NCBI RefSeq assembly: GCF_011075055.1
Contig: NC_058143.1
Coordinates: 13,159,057-13,223,056, forward strand
DNA length: 64,000 nucleotides
Reading direction: 5' to 3'
Source: Mangifera indica
Lineage: Eukaryota; Streptophyta; Magnoliopsida; Sapindales; Anacardiaceae
Position numbers and translations under genes: made by a program. The notes under the pieces are model-generated. The model ran no database searches. It was not told where the DNA came from and saw only the letters and a list, made by a program, of their open reading frames with translations. Below, in pieces: positions 23,286 through 34,713 of the stretch (its first letter is position 1; each line of letters starts with the position of its first letter).

Positions 23286-24910
23286 CTAGCCGCCTCTCCT
23301 ATTTCCCTGACTAACAGGATATGCTTGGTTCATCTTGCCTTCCAGTTTCCTCGCTGTGCGTTGAATAGCTGCCAGTTTTGACGTTGATTATGGCTCTTCC
23401 TTTTACTGGGTATTCGAAGAAAAAACAGGTGAACATAAAAGAGACTAATCTCAATTCCTTACGTGATTGGGAAGCATGAATAGATTAGATACAATGAATA
23501 ATTATGAACAGAAAGGTAACAGCTTGAAATTGTCAATAAAATGTGAAAGTATGAGAGACTAGAGTTTGAAATGATGAACAGAGGATGAAGGAAATTTAGC
23601 ACGGTAGAACAACCATCAAAACAAGTCAGATATCAAAAAACGTGTTAATAAGAATGTGCTATGATATAGGCAGGCCAACGGAGCAGTTGTCACACCTCAC
23701 AAACAATGGTCCCGCTGTAAGAACCATTCCCCGCACTGCCCAAGAAACTCTGTCGCTGAATGGCATTTCCTGCAGCCACTGCTGGAAATCTTCTGACATA
23801 CTGAGCTCCTTAGCTTTCTGGGGCTCCTCAGATTGTGAAATTATCCAGGAATCAGCAATCTTCGCCAAAACTTGCTTTACCAACAGAGCAAGATGTTTCT
23901 TCTACGTCAGAGTACATGCCATCAGGATATTTAACAGCGAAACCTGCAGAACGGCAGAACTCAGTGCCATTGGCGGCCCATTTGGCAGCTCTACCACAAA
24001 CAAAACTCGTTTACTCCACATGGTGCTAGAACCTAGAAAGGGATTCTCATCAGGAAAATTGATATAATCAAGTATTTGGGAAAAAGAGAAATGCTAAAAA
24101 TACACACTTTTTCTACTTTCTGTGTCAACCTCTCAGTCTCACTCTCCTTTAAACAAATATACAAGAGACACAGACATGGTATAGTACCAACTTGTCAATT
24201 GTTCCCAGCATCCCTCAGGAAATAATATATCAAAACTCCAATTTTTAACATGAGGATTAATCCATTAAGAGCACCAGTGCCACTTAATTTAAAGGAAGAG
24301 TATAACATGCTTATTAACTACGCCAATTTATAAGCCCCTAACTTATTGGTGACGAAGGTAGAAATGAAGCTAAAGCAATTATTCTTGGCCTAATAAACAT
24401 ATAGTTTAGTTCGTGCAAGTGTCAATAGAAGACTTTGTGGCCTAACCTTAGGTTTGCAAACAAAAATCTTAAATATATGATCAACTAAAACACCAAAATG
24501 CCACACCCCTAGTTCATTTCATTTTCCAAGAAATTAGACACCTGTGTCTTAGCATCCATAGAGAAGTATGCATTAGAGCACGCTTCATAGACTCTGACAC
24601 AGAATGAGGCACATATCAGAGGGGGTCCAGGTTGAACGCCAACACTTTGATCACAAATTGAACATTCCAATAACTCCCAGAGATGCACACACTCTTGGTT
24701 GGCCTCCCCCTTTGAAGCCAGCCTCCTAATGGATTGCAAAGCAGCATGTGTCTGGGTAGTATCACAGCAATTCTTTTTGTGGAACACCCTACAAAGGGTC
24801 AAATCGTTGTGTCCCTTGCGTACCTTTTTTGGAGGTTTCCCTTCAGATGAAAATGGTGGGAAGTGACCGCCTTGAGAAATGCACAGCCCACCAGGATTTC
24901 CGCAAACAAT
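23286..24910 (-). pseudogene. Folate-receptor-like (Cys-rich) membrane protein pseudogene
   Basis: The minus strand from about 24910 to 24528 is open and reads VCGNPGGLCISQGGHFPPFS, then LTLCRVFHKKNCCDTTQTHA, ECVHLWELLECSICDQSVGV and PPLICASFCVRVYEACSNAY. This Cys-rich pattern fits the plant folate-receptor-like domain. The following exon (about 24030-23780) encodes CGVNEF..., but a one-base deletion near 24005 and another frame change near 23880 break it. The membrane-anchor part (EMPFSDRVSWAVRGMVLTAG) is still readable at 23883-23659. The basic C-terminus near 23420-23286 (AIQRTARKLEGKMNQAYP) has lost one base just before it. Introns remain, so this is a decayed gene copy and not a processed one. 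The 5' exon was not found. The ligand of the plant family is not established. Confidence 0.8.
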
Positions 24911-25200
24911 AACACGAAGAATTCAATAAGTCAGGAAATACGAAGAGAAACTTCACAGCAAGAATCTTTAGCACTAAATCTTTTTAGTATCTGTCAAAAG
25001 ATGAGATAAAGTTAGTATGTTTTATTTGATAATGATAAATGTATGATTTTTCATAGGAGGAGCATGAAGTCGATCTATTCAACTAAAATGATAGCAAACA
25101 AAATGTTTCTTATTGTGTTATCTCAAATCACCTTTAATGCCTTCAAAGCTCAAAGTGTTGATTTAATATTTTGGCATAAATGATACAATCATCTCAACTT
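24911..25200. other. Intergenic between two broken genes
   Basis: Nothing recognisable. It separates the folate-receptor-like pseudogene from the Copia remnant. Confidence 0.3.
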
Positions 25201-26720
25201 CACTAGCCTGCAATTGTTGCATAAGCTGAATATGGCTTCAGTCCTCACATTGGTGGAGCTAAATCACAAGCCTTGTGAAGCATGCGTCTCTGTGAAGCAA
25301 TAACGTGACAAATTTCCAATGAGAAAAGCATGGAGAGCCACTAAGCATTTTGAAAAGTTTCCAAGCAATGGAGGGAAAATTTGCTGCCATTAAGAGAAAT
25401 AAAACATGGAGTTTGGTGGATTTCCCTAATGGAAATGAAGTAATTGGTCTCAAACGGATCCAAAGTGCAAATTCAATCCTGATGGGACTTTGCAAAGAAA
25501 TAAGGTAAGATTGGTGGCAAAAGGGTACGCTCAAATCCTAGGTTCTCTTAGAAACTTTTGCTCTCACTGCTAGGTTTGATGCTGTTAGAATTTTCTTGTC
25601 AGTTGCAGTTTACAATGGTTAGATAGTTATCAAGTTGATGTAAAATCAACATTTCTTAATGATGATTTACTTAAGTAAGTATATGTGGAGTAGCCTAAGG
25701 GCTCTGAGATAAAAAAGGGTTGGAAAAAAAGGTTTATAAATCGTACAAAGCACTCTATGGACTAAAACACGCTCCTGAAGCTTGATATAGTAAATTTGAC
25801 ATTTACTTCTTGAGCATTGAAGTGATACAAGATGGAGCTGGGATTTTCATTTGCCGAATAAAGTATGTTGCTGATCTTTTAAAGTGGTTGTTGGGCGTGT
25901 CAAATTGTAAATATGTCAAAAACAAGACAGTATAATCGTGTATTGAAAACCTAATTATGTGTATTATATATCAAGTATTGTATCGTATGATACAACTTTT
26001 AAGAAATAAAATAATAAAAAAAATATAATTGACAGGTCATTATTTTGAATAATATCGTAAACATTTTTAAAAATTTAAGATTTTTAATATATATATCTAC
26101 AATATCATTATTTTTTCTAAAAAATGTATTAATCTGTATCGATAATATATATCGTGTTATATCGTATTATATGATATGTTTATTATACGTATTAATTATG
26201 ATACACTTTATGATATGTATTATTTTCATCTGTATCGCATCGTATTATAGAATACGTATGATATATCATGTGATGCTAATAACTACCCTTAATACACAAA
26301 TTATAAATTATCCTTGAATGATGGAGTTGATAAATTAGATGAAAAGCAATCTAGAATCTCACATTTACCCGACCGGATACTGCGTTTGGTGTGAATCTCA
26401 TTTCCAGATTCATGCACAGAGGAAGCAAACGGCATCCTGGAGCTGACAACAGAATTTTAAGATATATATTTTAAGGAACCACGAGTTATGACATCAGATT
26501 CGTAAAAGAGAAAACCAATAAACTTCTTGCATTTACTAATAGTGATTCTGCTGGTGGTGTGGACGACAGAGAAAATACAACAGGTTTTGTAGTATCCCAT
26601 GGATGTCAAAGAAGCAACCGAATACTGCCTTAATCAAGTACTTGGGTTGAAGATAGAGCTGCCACGACAACAAACTGTCATGCCACTTGGTTAAGAAGAA
26701 AGGGCAAATAGGTCAAGTTT
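25200..26720 (+). mobile_element. Decayed Ty1/Copia reverse transcriptase/RNase H remnant
   Basis: Plus-strand blocks follow Copia order across several frames. They include NKTWSLVDFPNG, LVAKGYAQILG, a broken stretch equivalent to the YQLDVKSAFLNG catalytic area, YKALYGLKQAP-like text near 25740-25785 and SNCKYVK near 25905. After an AT-rich insert (about 25930-26310) it resumes with RPDTAFGVNLISRFMHR-like text and HPGADNRILRYILRGTTSYD, then LLAFTNSDSAGGVDDRENTT of the RNase H. Stops and frame changes are many. No LTRs were recognised. Confidence 0.78.
25930..26310. mobile_element. AT-rich repeat R inserted in Copia, copy 1
   Basis: It interrupts the Copia frame and shares long stretches with 38330-38697. 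The clearest shared stretch is ataattgacaggtcattatt, followed by aatatcgtaaac and gtattaatctgtatcgata. Both copies end in gctaataactac-like text. TSDs were not resolved. Confidence 0.7.
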
Positions 26721-27780
26721 AAGAAGCTTTGAGCTCTAATTGGACTGCAACCCTTGCTTGGATTAAGAGGCAGACTGTTGGAAAATAATCAAGTAGAATA
26801 CACTGGCTCCTTAGGACAAGAAACGAGAGGAGTTCTTTGGCATTTCGAGCTCTTACATTCAAGAACGATCGGAAGGGAACAAATGTGTCCCACTGAGTAC
26901 ATAACATTCATTTATTATGCCAGAACTAAATATACGATGACACATATAAAAATATATTCACTTATATACTAAAAATAGGTATACATAATATTACTCGTTT
27001 TGATAATTTTGGTTTGAAACTGAATTGTCTTGCTGTCAAAACTTCCTCATCTTTCCATGGAGCTACATATTCGATTTCCTGGAGTTTTTGATGGCTGGTA
27101 ACAGGTGAAATCAACTAGACAAACATGCTTGGGTGTTTAAATTTACACCAAAACTATAGTACTATTGAAGGTGCAATGAGATCTAGCAACCACAGGGATC
27201 TGAGCAAGGCTAGAGCGTTATGAAATTATTCATATGAACTTTAACAAACATATTCATACATAATCAAATCAATCTATCATTATATACATAAAAATTATAG
27301 TATATTGAAATTAAAAATATTTAGAGATTCAGACAAATCTGATACGTCATAGTTGATGTCGGGTCAGTTCTTAATCTTATCAATTATCAATAAATAAAAT
27401 TGGGCTTCTTTTAATCAATAACACTCACAACAAAACATGATAACCATGCATGGGTACATATTTCACTTTTATATGTTTTGAGAATAGGTTTATTGGGTCT
27501 CACATTTATTACTCAAATTAAAAGACTAAATATAAAATGTAATAGATATTTATAATATGATCATACAATACGCAATAAATTCATTCTAAACTATACATTT
27601 ATCCATTTTATTTTACTCAATATACACGCGTAGAAAATTCCAACGTGTACCACATGATAAATATCCCTTTTTAAGCTTATCAGCCGGTTGTGTAAAGGGC
27701 TCATGCAAAATCAAACGAAATGGAGTACCAGCCATGGCGCATGTATTGATAATTAATTTACCAAGTAGTATTATAGAGAA
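26721..27780. other. Intergenic with AT MITE fragment
   Basis: A right-end fragment of the AT palindromic MITE lies at 26925-26995 (aaaataggtatacataatat). Decayed AT repeat material lies at 27240-27310 and 27540-27620. No gene is seen. Confidence 0.4.
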
Positions 27781-28571
27781 GGCAAAGCTATTTTCTACCG
27801 AAATTTTAATACAAAGATAAATATATATTTATAAATTTTAAAAACTTAAATATTTATTTATAGATTAACTATAGTTAAAATTTATTGTTAGAGCTAAGAG
27901 TAAAATTGTCATTTTATCAATAATATTAAAAAATATATTATTTTATCTTATTTTCCTTTTGAATTTAGTCTCAATTTTAAAACTTTTTTTTCCAAATCTC
28001 TAGGGTTTTCTCCGTTCTCTAGTGATAGTGGCCGCCACAGTCACTATCTTTAGTTTGATCATCTCTCTCCTCGATAAATGATGTTAATAGAGACGAAAAA
28101 CTTCATTTTTATCTAAACAGATGAGACGAAATTGTCTCATCACTCTATTGAGTAAGAGATTTTCTTTCTCGACGAAGAGGAGACAAATTGTCTCCATCTC
28201 TTTCTTGACCAATAGATAAGACAATTTTGTTTATAGAGATAAAATTTTTTATCTTTGTCGATGTCTAGAGGAGGGAGATGCCTAGTTAAATGTGGAGGCG
28301 ATGGTGATCATTATTGTCGGAGAAAAGAGAAAACCCTAAAGATTTGAAAAAAAAATATTTTTTAAAGTTAATGTTAGAAAATAAAAGACAAATTTTCTAA
28401 ATTAAAAAATATATATAAATTTATATATTTTTTAATATTATTAAAAAATAATAATTTTATTGTTAATTATAAGAAAAAGTTTTAATAACAATTGATTTTG
28501 TTTAAATTTTAAAATCAATTTATGTGTATTTATTTTTTATTAAAAATTTGGGTGGGAATAGTCCTTTGGCC
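27781..28571. mobile_element. Mutator-type MITE, copy D
   Basis: The right end is intact (tttgggtgggaatagtcctt, tggcc). The left end, ggcaaagctattttctaccg, is diverged. Flanking 9-mers TATAGAGAA and TTTAAAGAC match at 6 of 9. The two halves mirror each other, including an internal agacaattttgt/gagacgaaattgtctc hairpin set. Confidence 0.65.
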
Positions 28572-29816
28572 TTTAAAGACAAAATAATTTTGGAGTTTCA
28601 GGTTCTGGTGTGTATTTATATTAAGGCGCAAAAGATACACAGTGAATCTAATACACGTGAAATAATGATTGTGTGTTGGAACCTCGAGATCTGAGACTTG
28701 CGTGTACAGAGAGTGCAGCTACCACATAATTATTCTTTTTCTTCTCCAATATGTACCTCATCTCTGTCTTTATTGATCATTGCTTTGCCTTGCATTGCTG
28801 TTGGTGCGAGTGTTTATACCATTGCTTGCATTTTAAGGTTCTTCATATCTGTACAGGCATTTCTGCGTTTCTTGTCCCCTCCCATTGCTGTTGGTGCGAG
28901 TGTTTATACCATTGCTTGCATTTTAAGGTTCTTCATATCTGTGCAGGCATTTCTGCGTTTCTTGTCCCCTCCCATTTCAATTTCCGACACCTTTATGGCC
29001 TATCAAAATAGGTCTTCTCAGTTATAAAGGGCACCCCACAGAGTTCCCCACTTTCTATGCTAAAAAATATTTTCAAAGTCTCATTTGCTTATAAACCCTC
29101 ATTTTTTTCTTGACTCTCAGCCAAAACCTTTCTCAGTTTTGCCTCTTGGCTTCATCAATCATGTTTACTTATTTGCCAAGTGGTACTTGCTAATGTTTTC
29201 CCCGCACCATAACCAGAGAAAATAGATTCACAAGTACATTTGTGTGCATCATCTCATCTATGAAGAAGAAAATTTAGTTGCAGAAACAGTGAGTGTGCAG
29301 TGTGCATATGTCAATGTTTATACAATTTTCTGCTGAAAGATCAATGTTGATGAGTGATTTCTGTTGCAATAATTAACAATTTTGATTGCCACAGTGATTA
29401 GGGCAGTCTGTATTCGGTAAGTTACTAGTTTCTGCATGTTTTTACTCTGAATTTTCACCTCAAAACGGGCTCCATGTGATTGTCTATATATAGATGCAAT
29501 GTACATTTTAGCCTGTTTTCAGACTTTCTCTGCAGCAAACAAGTAATTCAAAATACATGAAAATGGCCTTAGATACTGCCAAAAATTAAACATGTGCAGT
29601 GAAGTAGATGCATGTGTCTTCAAGTACCCTGCCAAAGGTGAAAACTAAAGACTCCATTAAAGTTGATAAATACTATTTCTACAATCACAGTGCCATATTC
29701 AACAAAAAGCTGCATATTTCTACAAAGATTAAAAGCTCGTTTGCTGTGAAAAAGAAAGTGCGAAGTGGGAAAGATGTACCTGGAAGTGTGAGGATGGATC
29801 GGCAAAGAGCAAAATT
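28572..29816. other. Intergenic region downstream of MIR164
   Basis: It contains the 90-bp tandem duplication at 28793-28972 and may hold the 3' part of the MIR164 primary transcript. Frames at 28698-29027 and 29608-29976 look open but show no family features. Confidence 0.35.
28793..28972. repeat. 90-bp tandem duplication
   Basis: Two head-to-tail copies (28793-28882 and 28883-28972) differ by about one base (gtacag versus gtgcag). The period is divisible by three, so an open frame passes through both copies, but no protein family was recognised. Confidence 0.9.
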
Positions 29817-29920
29817 AAGAGTGAGGAACACATGTTGGAGAAGGGGAGCACGTGCAAGTTTTGTACATGTGAAGTACATTTGCACGTGCCCTGCTTCTCC
29901 AGCAAGAGCCACTCACTCAC
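29817..29920 (-). ncRNA. MIR164: MIR164 precursor hairpin
   Basis: On the minus strand, positions 29901-29881 read TGGAGAAGCAGG followed by GCACGTGCA. This is the 21-nt mature miR164 of flowering plants. After a loop of about 26 nt (aaatgtacttcacatgtaca), the opposite arm at about 29856-29835 reads GCACGTGCTCCCCTTCTCCAA, giving a star strand with the expected bulges. Pairing continues below the duplex (GAGTGAG near 29920 against CTCACTC near 29820). The mature strand lies on the 5' arm, as in known MIR164 genes. miR164 guides cleavage of NAC transcription factor mRNAs (CUC1/CUC2, NAC1 and ORE1 types) in organ boundaries, lateral roots and ageing. No target site was seen in this window. Confidence 0.95.
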
Positions 29921-30010
29921 CTGGACCTGTAAACGATAATTCAGATGAAGAGAGCAAGAACGAGAGAGAAAGATAGCTATAACGAATGGAGAAGCAAAGT
30001 CATGCATGCA

Positions 30011-30018
30011 TTTATATA
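30011..30018 (-). promoter_or_regulatory. TATA box of MIR164
   Basis: The minus strand reads TATATAAA, followed by ATGCATGCATGAC. It lies about 90 bp upstream of the hairpin. A start about 30 bp downstream, near 29980, would leave a short leader before the precursor. The position is inferred. Confidence 0.6.
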
Positions 30019-31050
30019 CAATTTTTGCAAGAGAGAGACAAGGGGGGAGAATTAAAGAGATTGAGTCTTCAAATGGGCATTCTTTAAAGACCCCTAAGAG
30101 AAAAAGGCAATCAAACATGATCATATTCACTTTTTCAAGTTCTGCCATGTAGAAACAACCATGAATGCCATTTACTCAAGGTCTTGATGACATTTAAATT
30201 GTTTCAAAAATATAGAAATTTAAATTTAAAAAAAAAAAAAACCCTGCGAGAAGTTTGAAAATATGAGTTATCAATTAATTGCAAGCCCTCAGATGATGGT
30301 GAATGGCTGTCACTGTCTCTTCGAAGAGTGGATAGTACTGGCCAATTAAAGTTGAATGTAGTGCTCCACGTGTTGTGCACGTGCTTAAGTTGAAGAAGGA
30401 GAAGGAGGAAGAAAATATACTTGAAGAAGAATTGATAGCATAGCATGCCATAATAGATTTGACTTACAATTTGACAAGCACCAGTGAATCTTATTCTCAC
30501 CGGTTTCACCAACAGTTGTATATATATATATATATTATCAATTACGTATGAATTGGATCAGTTCATGGGATACTTTCTGCCGCCAAAGATGGCATTCCCC
30601 AGCTTTCTGTTTTGCTTCTTCTAAACATCTTTGCTTACTGATGCCTTTCATCATAAACTCTCACTTAAACGTATATTTCAACGAACTAATCATATATCAT
30701 AAAAAATTTATTTGCCCATCTCATATATACTTTCTGATTGCAGTTGAATCAAAATTTTTCTTCTGAAATATAGCCCAACTCGAAAGTAGATAGATCTTTC
30801 TATAATGAGAAATAAAACTATATCCTGTAGTCGCTGTGTTACCTGTATATTTTTTAGTTTTCCAAATTTCCCGTTAGAGTTGACTATAAGTGATGAAAGG
30901 GGAGTTAACGTTTAGCTATAGGTATAGCTTTAGTTAATAACTTTTTCCATGAAAGCATGATAACCTTTTTGACCAAGAAAACGGTAGCAGGAGAGAGTAG
31001 AAGAAGAGACACTTAATTTGGAGCCTGGCATTAGAAGATTGGATAGTGGT
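30019..31050. other. MIR164 upstream region and intergenic
   Basis: No protein gene is seen. A 14-bp run of A sits at about 30229-30242 and a (TA)n at about 30520. This stretch should hold the distal MIR164 promoter. Confidence 0.4.
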
Positions 31051-31079
31051 GGGGGGGGGGGGGGGGGGGGGGGGGGGGG
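31051..31079. repeat. Uninterrupted run of 29 G
   Basis: The run is preceded by ggatagtggt and followed by tggcagcaggcagcagaagc. Such a long plain G tract is rare in plant DNA and hard to sequence, so the true length is uncertain. Confidence 0.9.
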
Positions 31080-31439
31080 TGGCAGCAGGCAGCAGAAGCA
31101 GCTGATAATACTGCTTAATTTTGCAGAGATTGCACGTTTGGGTTGCGTGTTGAACGCAAGTTTTTTGCGTAAATAGAGATGGAAAAATCAACAAGTTTTT
31201 GGTTTTGGTTTTGGAAAGAGCAGACAGAGTTCCTAGGTGGATTTGAATGTCCAACTTTTTCATGGCATGGCAGCTGCTCATAATTTTATTAGTATTGTTT
31301 ATTGTTAATTATATTTTACTTTGCCTTTCACTCTTCCTCTTCTTCTCTCATACATAATTCATTTTCCATTTATTTTTGTATGCTCCCTTCTTGCCCATGA
31401 ATAATTTTTCCCTCTTAATTACTAGACGCTGACACTTCA
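31080..31439. other. Intergenic DNA after the G run
   Basis: No gene or clear repeat is seen. Confidence 0.3.
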
Positions 31440-31448
31440 AATATTAAA

Positions 31449-32224
31449 GGCCAAAAGACTTGTTCCCACCCAAGGTTAGGAGTAACTTCAAACTCTAATC
31501 CTCCAACTTTTAAAAATCTAAAGTTTCACTTATAAATAAAATTTTATTAAAATTTTCAATTAAAGTTAAGAGTAATACAATTATTTAACAAAATAATTTT
31601 AAAAACTAAAGTTTTATTACATTTTTCTCTTTCTCTCAGTTTGAAAATTTGACATTTTTTTAATCTAAAGTTTAAAAAATAACAATTTCTCTCATAGGGT
31701 TTTGAAACTATTATCAAAGATGGCCATTCATCCTCCCACCATGACTATCTCTCCCTCCCTATCGATTTGTTCTCATTTTTTATTTTTTCTTCATCTTGGA
31801 TGAAAACGAAATCGTTTTTATTTAAGACAAAGACACTTCCACGAAGATGATTACATCTTCGTTGAAGGATATCACTGTTGTCAATGGGTGAGAACAAGTC
31901 GGTAGGAGGAGATAAGCCGGGAGAGAGAGTTAACATGGCAAGAAACGGTGGACTTTGTTGTCTCCAACTATGGTTTCAAACATCTAGGGGTGAATTGCCA
32001 CTTTTCAAACTTTTGGTGGGGGAAAATTGTAAGATTTTTAAATTGAAAGAGAAATACAATAAAACTTTAGTTTTTTTAATTTTTTGTTAAATTACGATTT
32101 TGCTTTTAAAATTAACTGAGTTTTTTAATAAAATTTTGCTTTTGAGTAAGAGTTTGAGTTTTTAAAAGTTGAGGGTATGACTTGGTATTACACTTAACCT
32201 TGGGTGGGAACAAGTTTTTTAGCC
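31449..32224. mobile_element. Mutator-type MITE, copy E
   Basis: The ends are ggccaaaagacttgttccca and tgggtgggaacaagtttttt followed by agcc. Internal halves mirror each other over much of their length, for example cctctaggg-type text and gggtgggggaaa in the two arms. No clean target duplication was found. Confidence 0.75.
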
Positions 32225-32562
32225 TATTATTAATTTCATTTGTGCAAAGTTTGGTCTAAAATTGTCTTGTTGGTGTATCCTATTAAGAGTATTTTACACT
32301 CCAATTTTGAATATGGTTATGTTTGCTTTTCAATAGTTCTATAATTTATTGAGTCCATCCGTTAACTCCTGATACCCAGAAGCATCATGATTTAAGAAAT
32401 TGAAGTTCCTATTTCGAATTTAAATGACTCTTTTTTCACTCAAATTCTGCTATAATTATATATAGAGACGATTTGAGCTCTCGAGTAATCTCAAAAATAA
32501 AAAGTACTACATAGAACGGCATCACATGAGCAATTAAGCATTTTGCAGTACTATATATATTA

Positions 32563-33406
32563 GCCCAAAAGACTTGTTCCCACCCAAGGTTAAGTGAAAT
32601 CTCGAACTCATACCCTATAATTTTAAAAATCCAAACTCTCACCTATGAACAAAATTCTATTAAACAACTCAATTAATGTTAAGGTTAAAATCGTTATTTA
32701 ACAAAAAATTAAAAAACTAAGGTTTTATTACGTTTTCCCTCTCGGTTTGAAAATCAACATTTCTCCCACCCAAAGTTTGAAAAGTAGCAATTTTACTCAT
32801 AGGGTTTTGAAATCATTACTAGAGATGACGAACTTCGCTGTCTCCAATTACGTTGACTCTCTCTCCTAACTTATGTGCTCCTGCTAACTTGTTTCCACCC
32901 ATCGATGATAGTGATATCCTTCAATGAAAATGAAATTATCTTTATCGGAGTGTCTTTGTCTTAGTCCAAGATGAAAATGTCGTCTGAGACTATCTTTGTC
33001 CGAGCTGAAGACACTTCGACAAAGGTGATTTTATCTTTGTTGGAGTTAACTGCTTTAATCTGTAGGTAGGAACAAGTCAATAGGGAGAGATAGACTAGGT
33101 GGGAGGACAAATATGGTCAGAGACAGCGAATTTCATCATCTTCAGTGATGGTTTCAAAACCTTAGGAGTAAAATTATTACCTTTCAAACTTTGGGTGAGA
33201 AGAAATATTAGATTTTCAAACTAAGGGAGAAAATGTGATAAAATTTTAATTTTTAAAATTATTTTATTAAACAACCATTTTACCTTTAACTTTAATTGAG
33301 AATTTTAACAGAATTTTGTTTATGAGTGAAACTTTGAGTTTTCACAAATTGGAGGATAGGAGTTTGGGATTACCCCTCACCTTAGGTGGGAACAAATGTT
33401 TTGGCT
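32563..33406. mobile_element. Mutator-type MITE, copy F
   Basis: The ends are gcccaaaagacttgttccca and ggtgggaacaaatgttttgg followed by ct. The 9-mer TATATATTA is repeated exactly at 32554-32562 and 33407-33415. It lies about 340 bp from copy E in the same orientation. Confidence 0.85.
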
Positions 33407-33415
33407 TATATATTA

Positions 33416-34001
33416 TTGGGTCAAAAGGTGAAGAATTAACTTGCATTCTAGTGAAATCCTCCATAACAAAAGAAGTTGTTGTGCTTAGTAAAGTTGGAAT
33501 AGAATTAACCTATTTGCCTGCGATTGATTAGGGTAACATTGAAGCTTTGGAATTAACAATGTAGCGAATAAGCCATGATACATATGTGATATCCTCACAA
33601 GCCTTCTGCGTCAATGGGTTTGGGACAAAATTGTGCCCAGATCCAAAAAAATCAGTACCACTGAGAATTTCTAATAATTAACCACAGAATTATGAGGAGT
33701 GAAGAAGAAGACGACTTAAAGTAGCAGCATTTTTATGGCTTGGACAACATCTGGTGCCTTGGCCTTGCCTCAAGAGAAAAAGTGCATCATTGCAACCGTT
33801 TCCTCCAATCTACCCAACCATGAGGAGAGATCTTTTACGTTCTTGTAAGTGTAGCCTTTATCATTGTGACAGGTTACGTTGAAATAGGTGGACATCCAGT
33901 CTAGCTGTCTGGTGAGAGAAGGGCCGGTTGGTTACAGGGGCTGGACTCCTTGTTCTCTAGTTTACAAGTTCACGGATGCAATTGCTGATGTTAGCCTTAG
34001 T
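33416..34001. other. Intergenic with coding-like scrap
   Basis: On the minus strand, 33892-33770 reads MSTYFNVTCHNDKGYTYKNV, then KDLSSWLGRLEETVAMMHFF before a stop. It looks protein-like, but I cannot name a family. It may be a fragment of a lost gene. Confidence 0.3.
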
Positions 34002-34010
34002 TTCTTAAAG

Positions 34011-34704
34011 GGCCAAACGACTATTTCCCACCCAAGTTATGCTTTTACTGCAAATTCTCCCCCGTTAACTTTGAAAAACCCATTTATCTACCCATAGGCT
34101 GTTAAAAAAAACGTCAAGTTAACAGATTCAAGGGTAAAATCATCATTTTACCTGTAATATTAAAAATAAACTTAAATTTAATTTCTTTTTTACTCCCAAA
34201 TCCTAACAATTAACAATTTTTCTCCAACCCAAGTTTTCAAAAATAACATTTCCCCCCTAGGGTTTCCAAACTTTTGGATTGAATTTTCCGACAAAGACCG
34301 ATGATCTCCAGACGACGTCTCCTCCTCCCCGGCGTCTCCTTTTTCCGACCATGCGACGTCTTCCCCTCTTAGGCGTTGTCATCGACGAAGACGAATCATC
34401 TTTGTCCCGAAAGGAGAGGCCGTTAGAGAGGGAGAGTAGGTGCTTGGAGATAGTCGGTCGTTGCCGAAAAAATTAGATCTGAAGGTTTGAAAACCCTAGG
34501 AGGGAAAATGCAGTTTTTGAAAACTTGGGTTGGGTGAAAACTTTAGTTTTCAAAGTTTAAAGGGGGCAAAAAGAAATAAAATTTCAAGGAGTTAGGGTTC
34601 TATTAATTTTAACTGCTCATAGGTGGATATTTGGTATTATCAAAGTTAATAGAAGAGAAACTTGAGAATGCAGCATACCTTGAGTGGGAAATAGTCCTTT
34701 GGCC
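34011..34704. mobile_element. Mutator-type MITE, copy G
   Basis: The ends are ggccaaacgactatttccca and gtgggaaatagtcctttggc plus c. An exact 9-bp duplication, TTCTTAAAG, flanks it (34002-34010 and 34705-34713). The interior is a long imperfect inverted repeat with a GC-richer centre full of gacgaag/cttcgtc words. Confidence 0.92.
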
Positions 34705-34713
34705 TTCTTAAAG

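Noticed and set aside
29608..30148. Protein-coding genes on both strands across the MIR164 locus
   Set aside because: No protein family match, and the stretch is explained by the miRNA hairpin and its flanks.
30934..31281. Minus-strand frame with a poly-proline run
   Set aside because: The proline run comes only from the 29-G tract.
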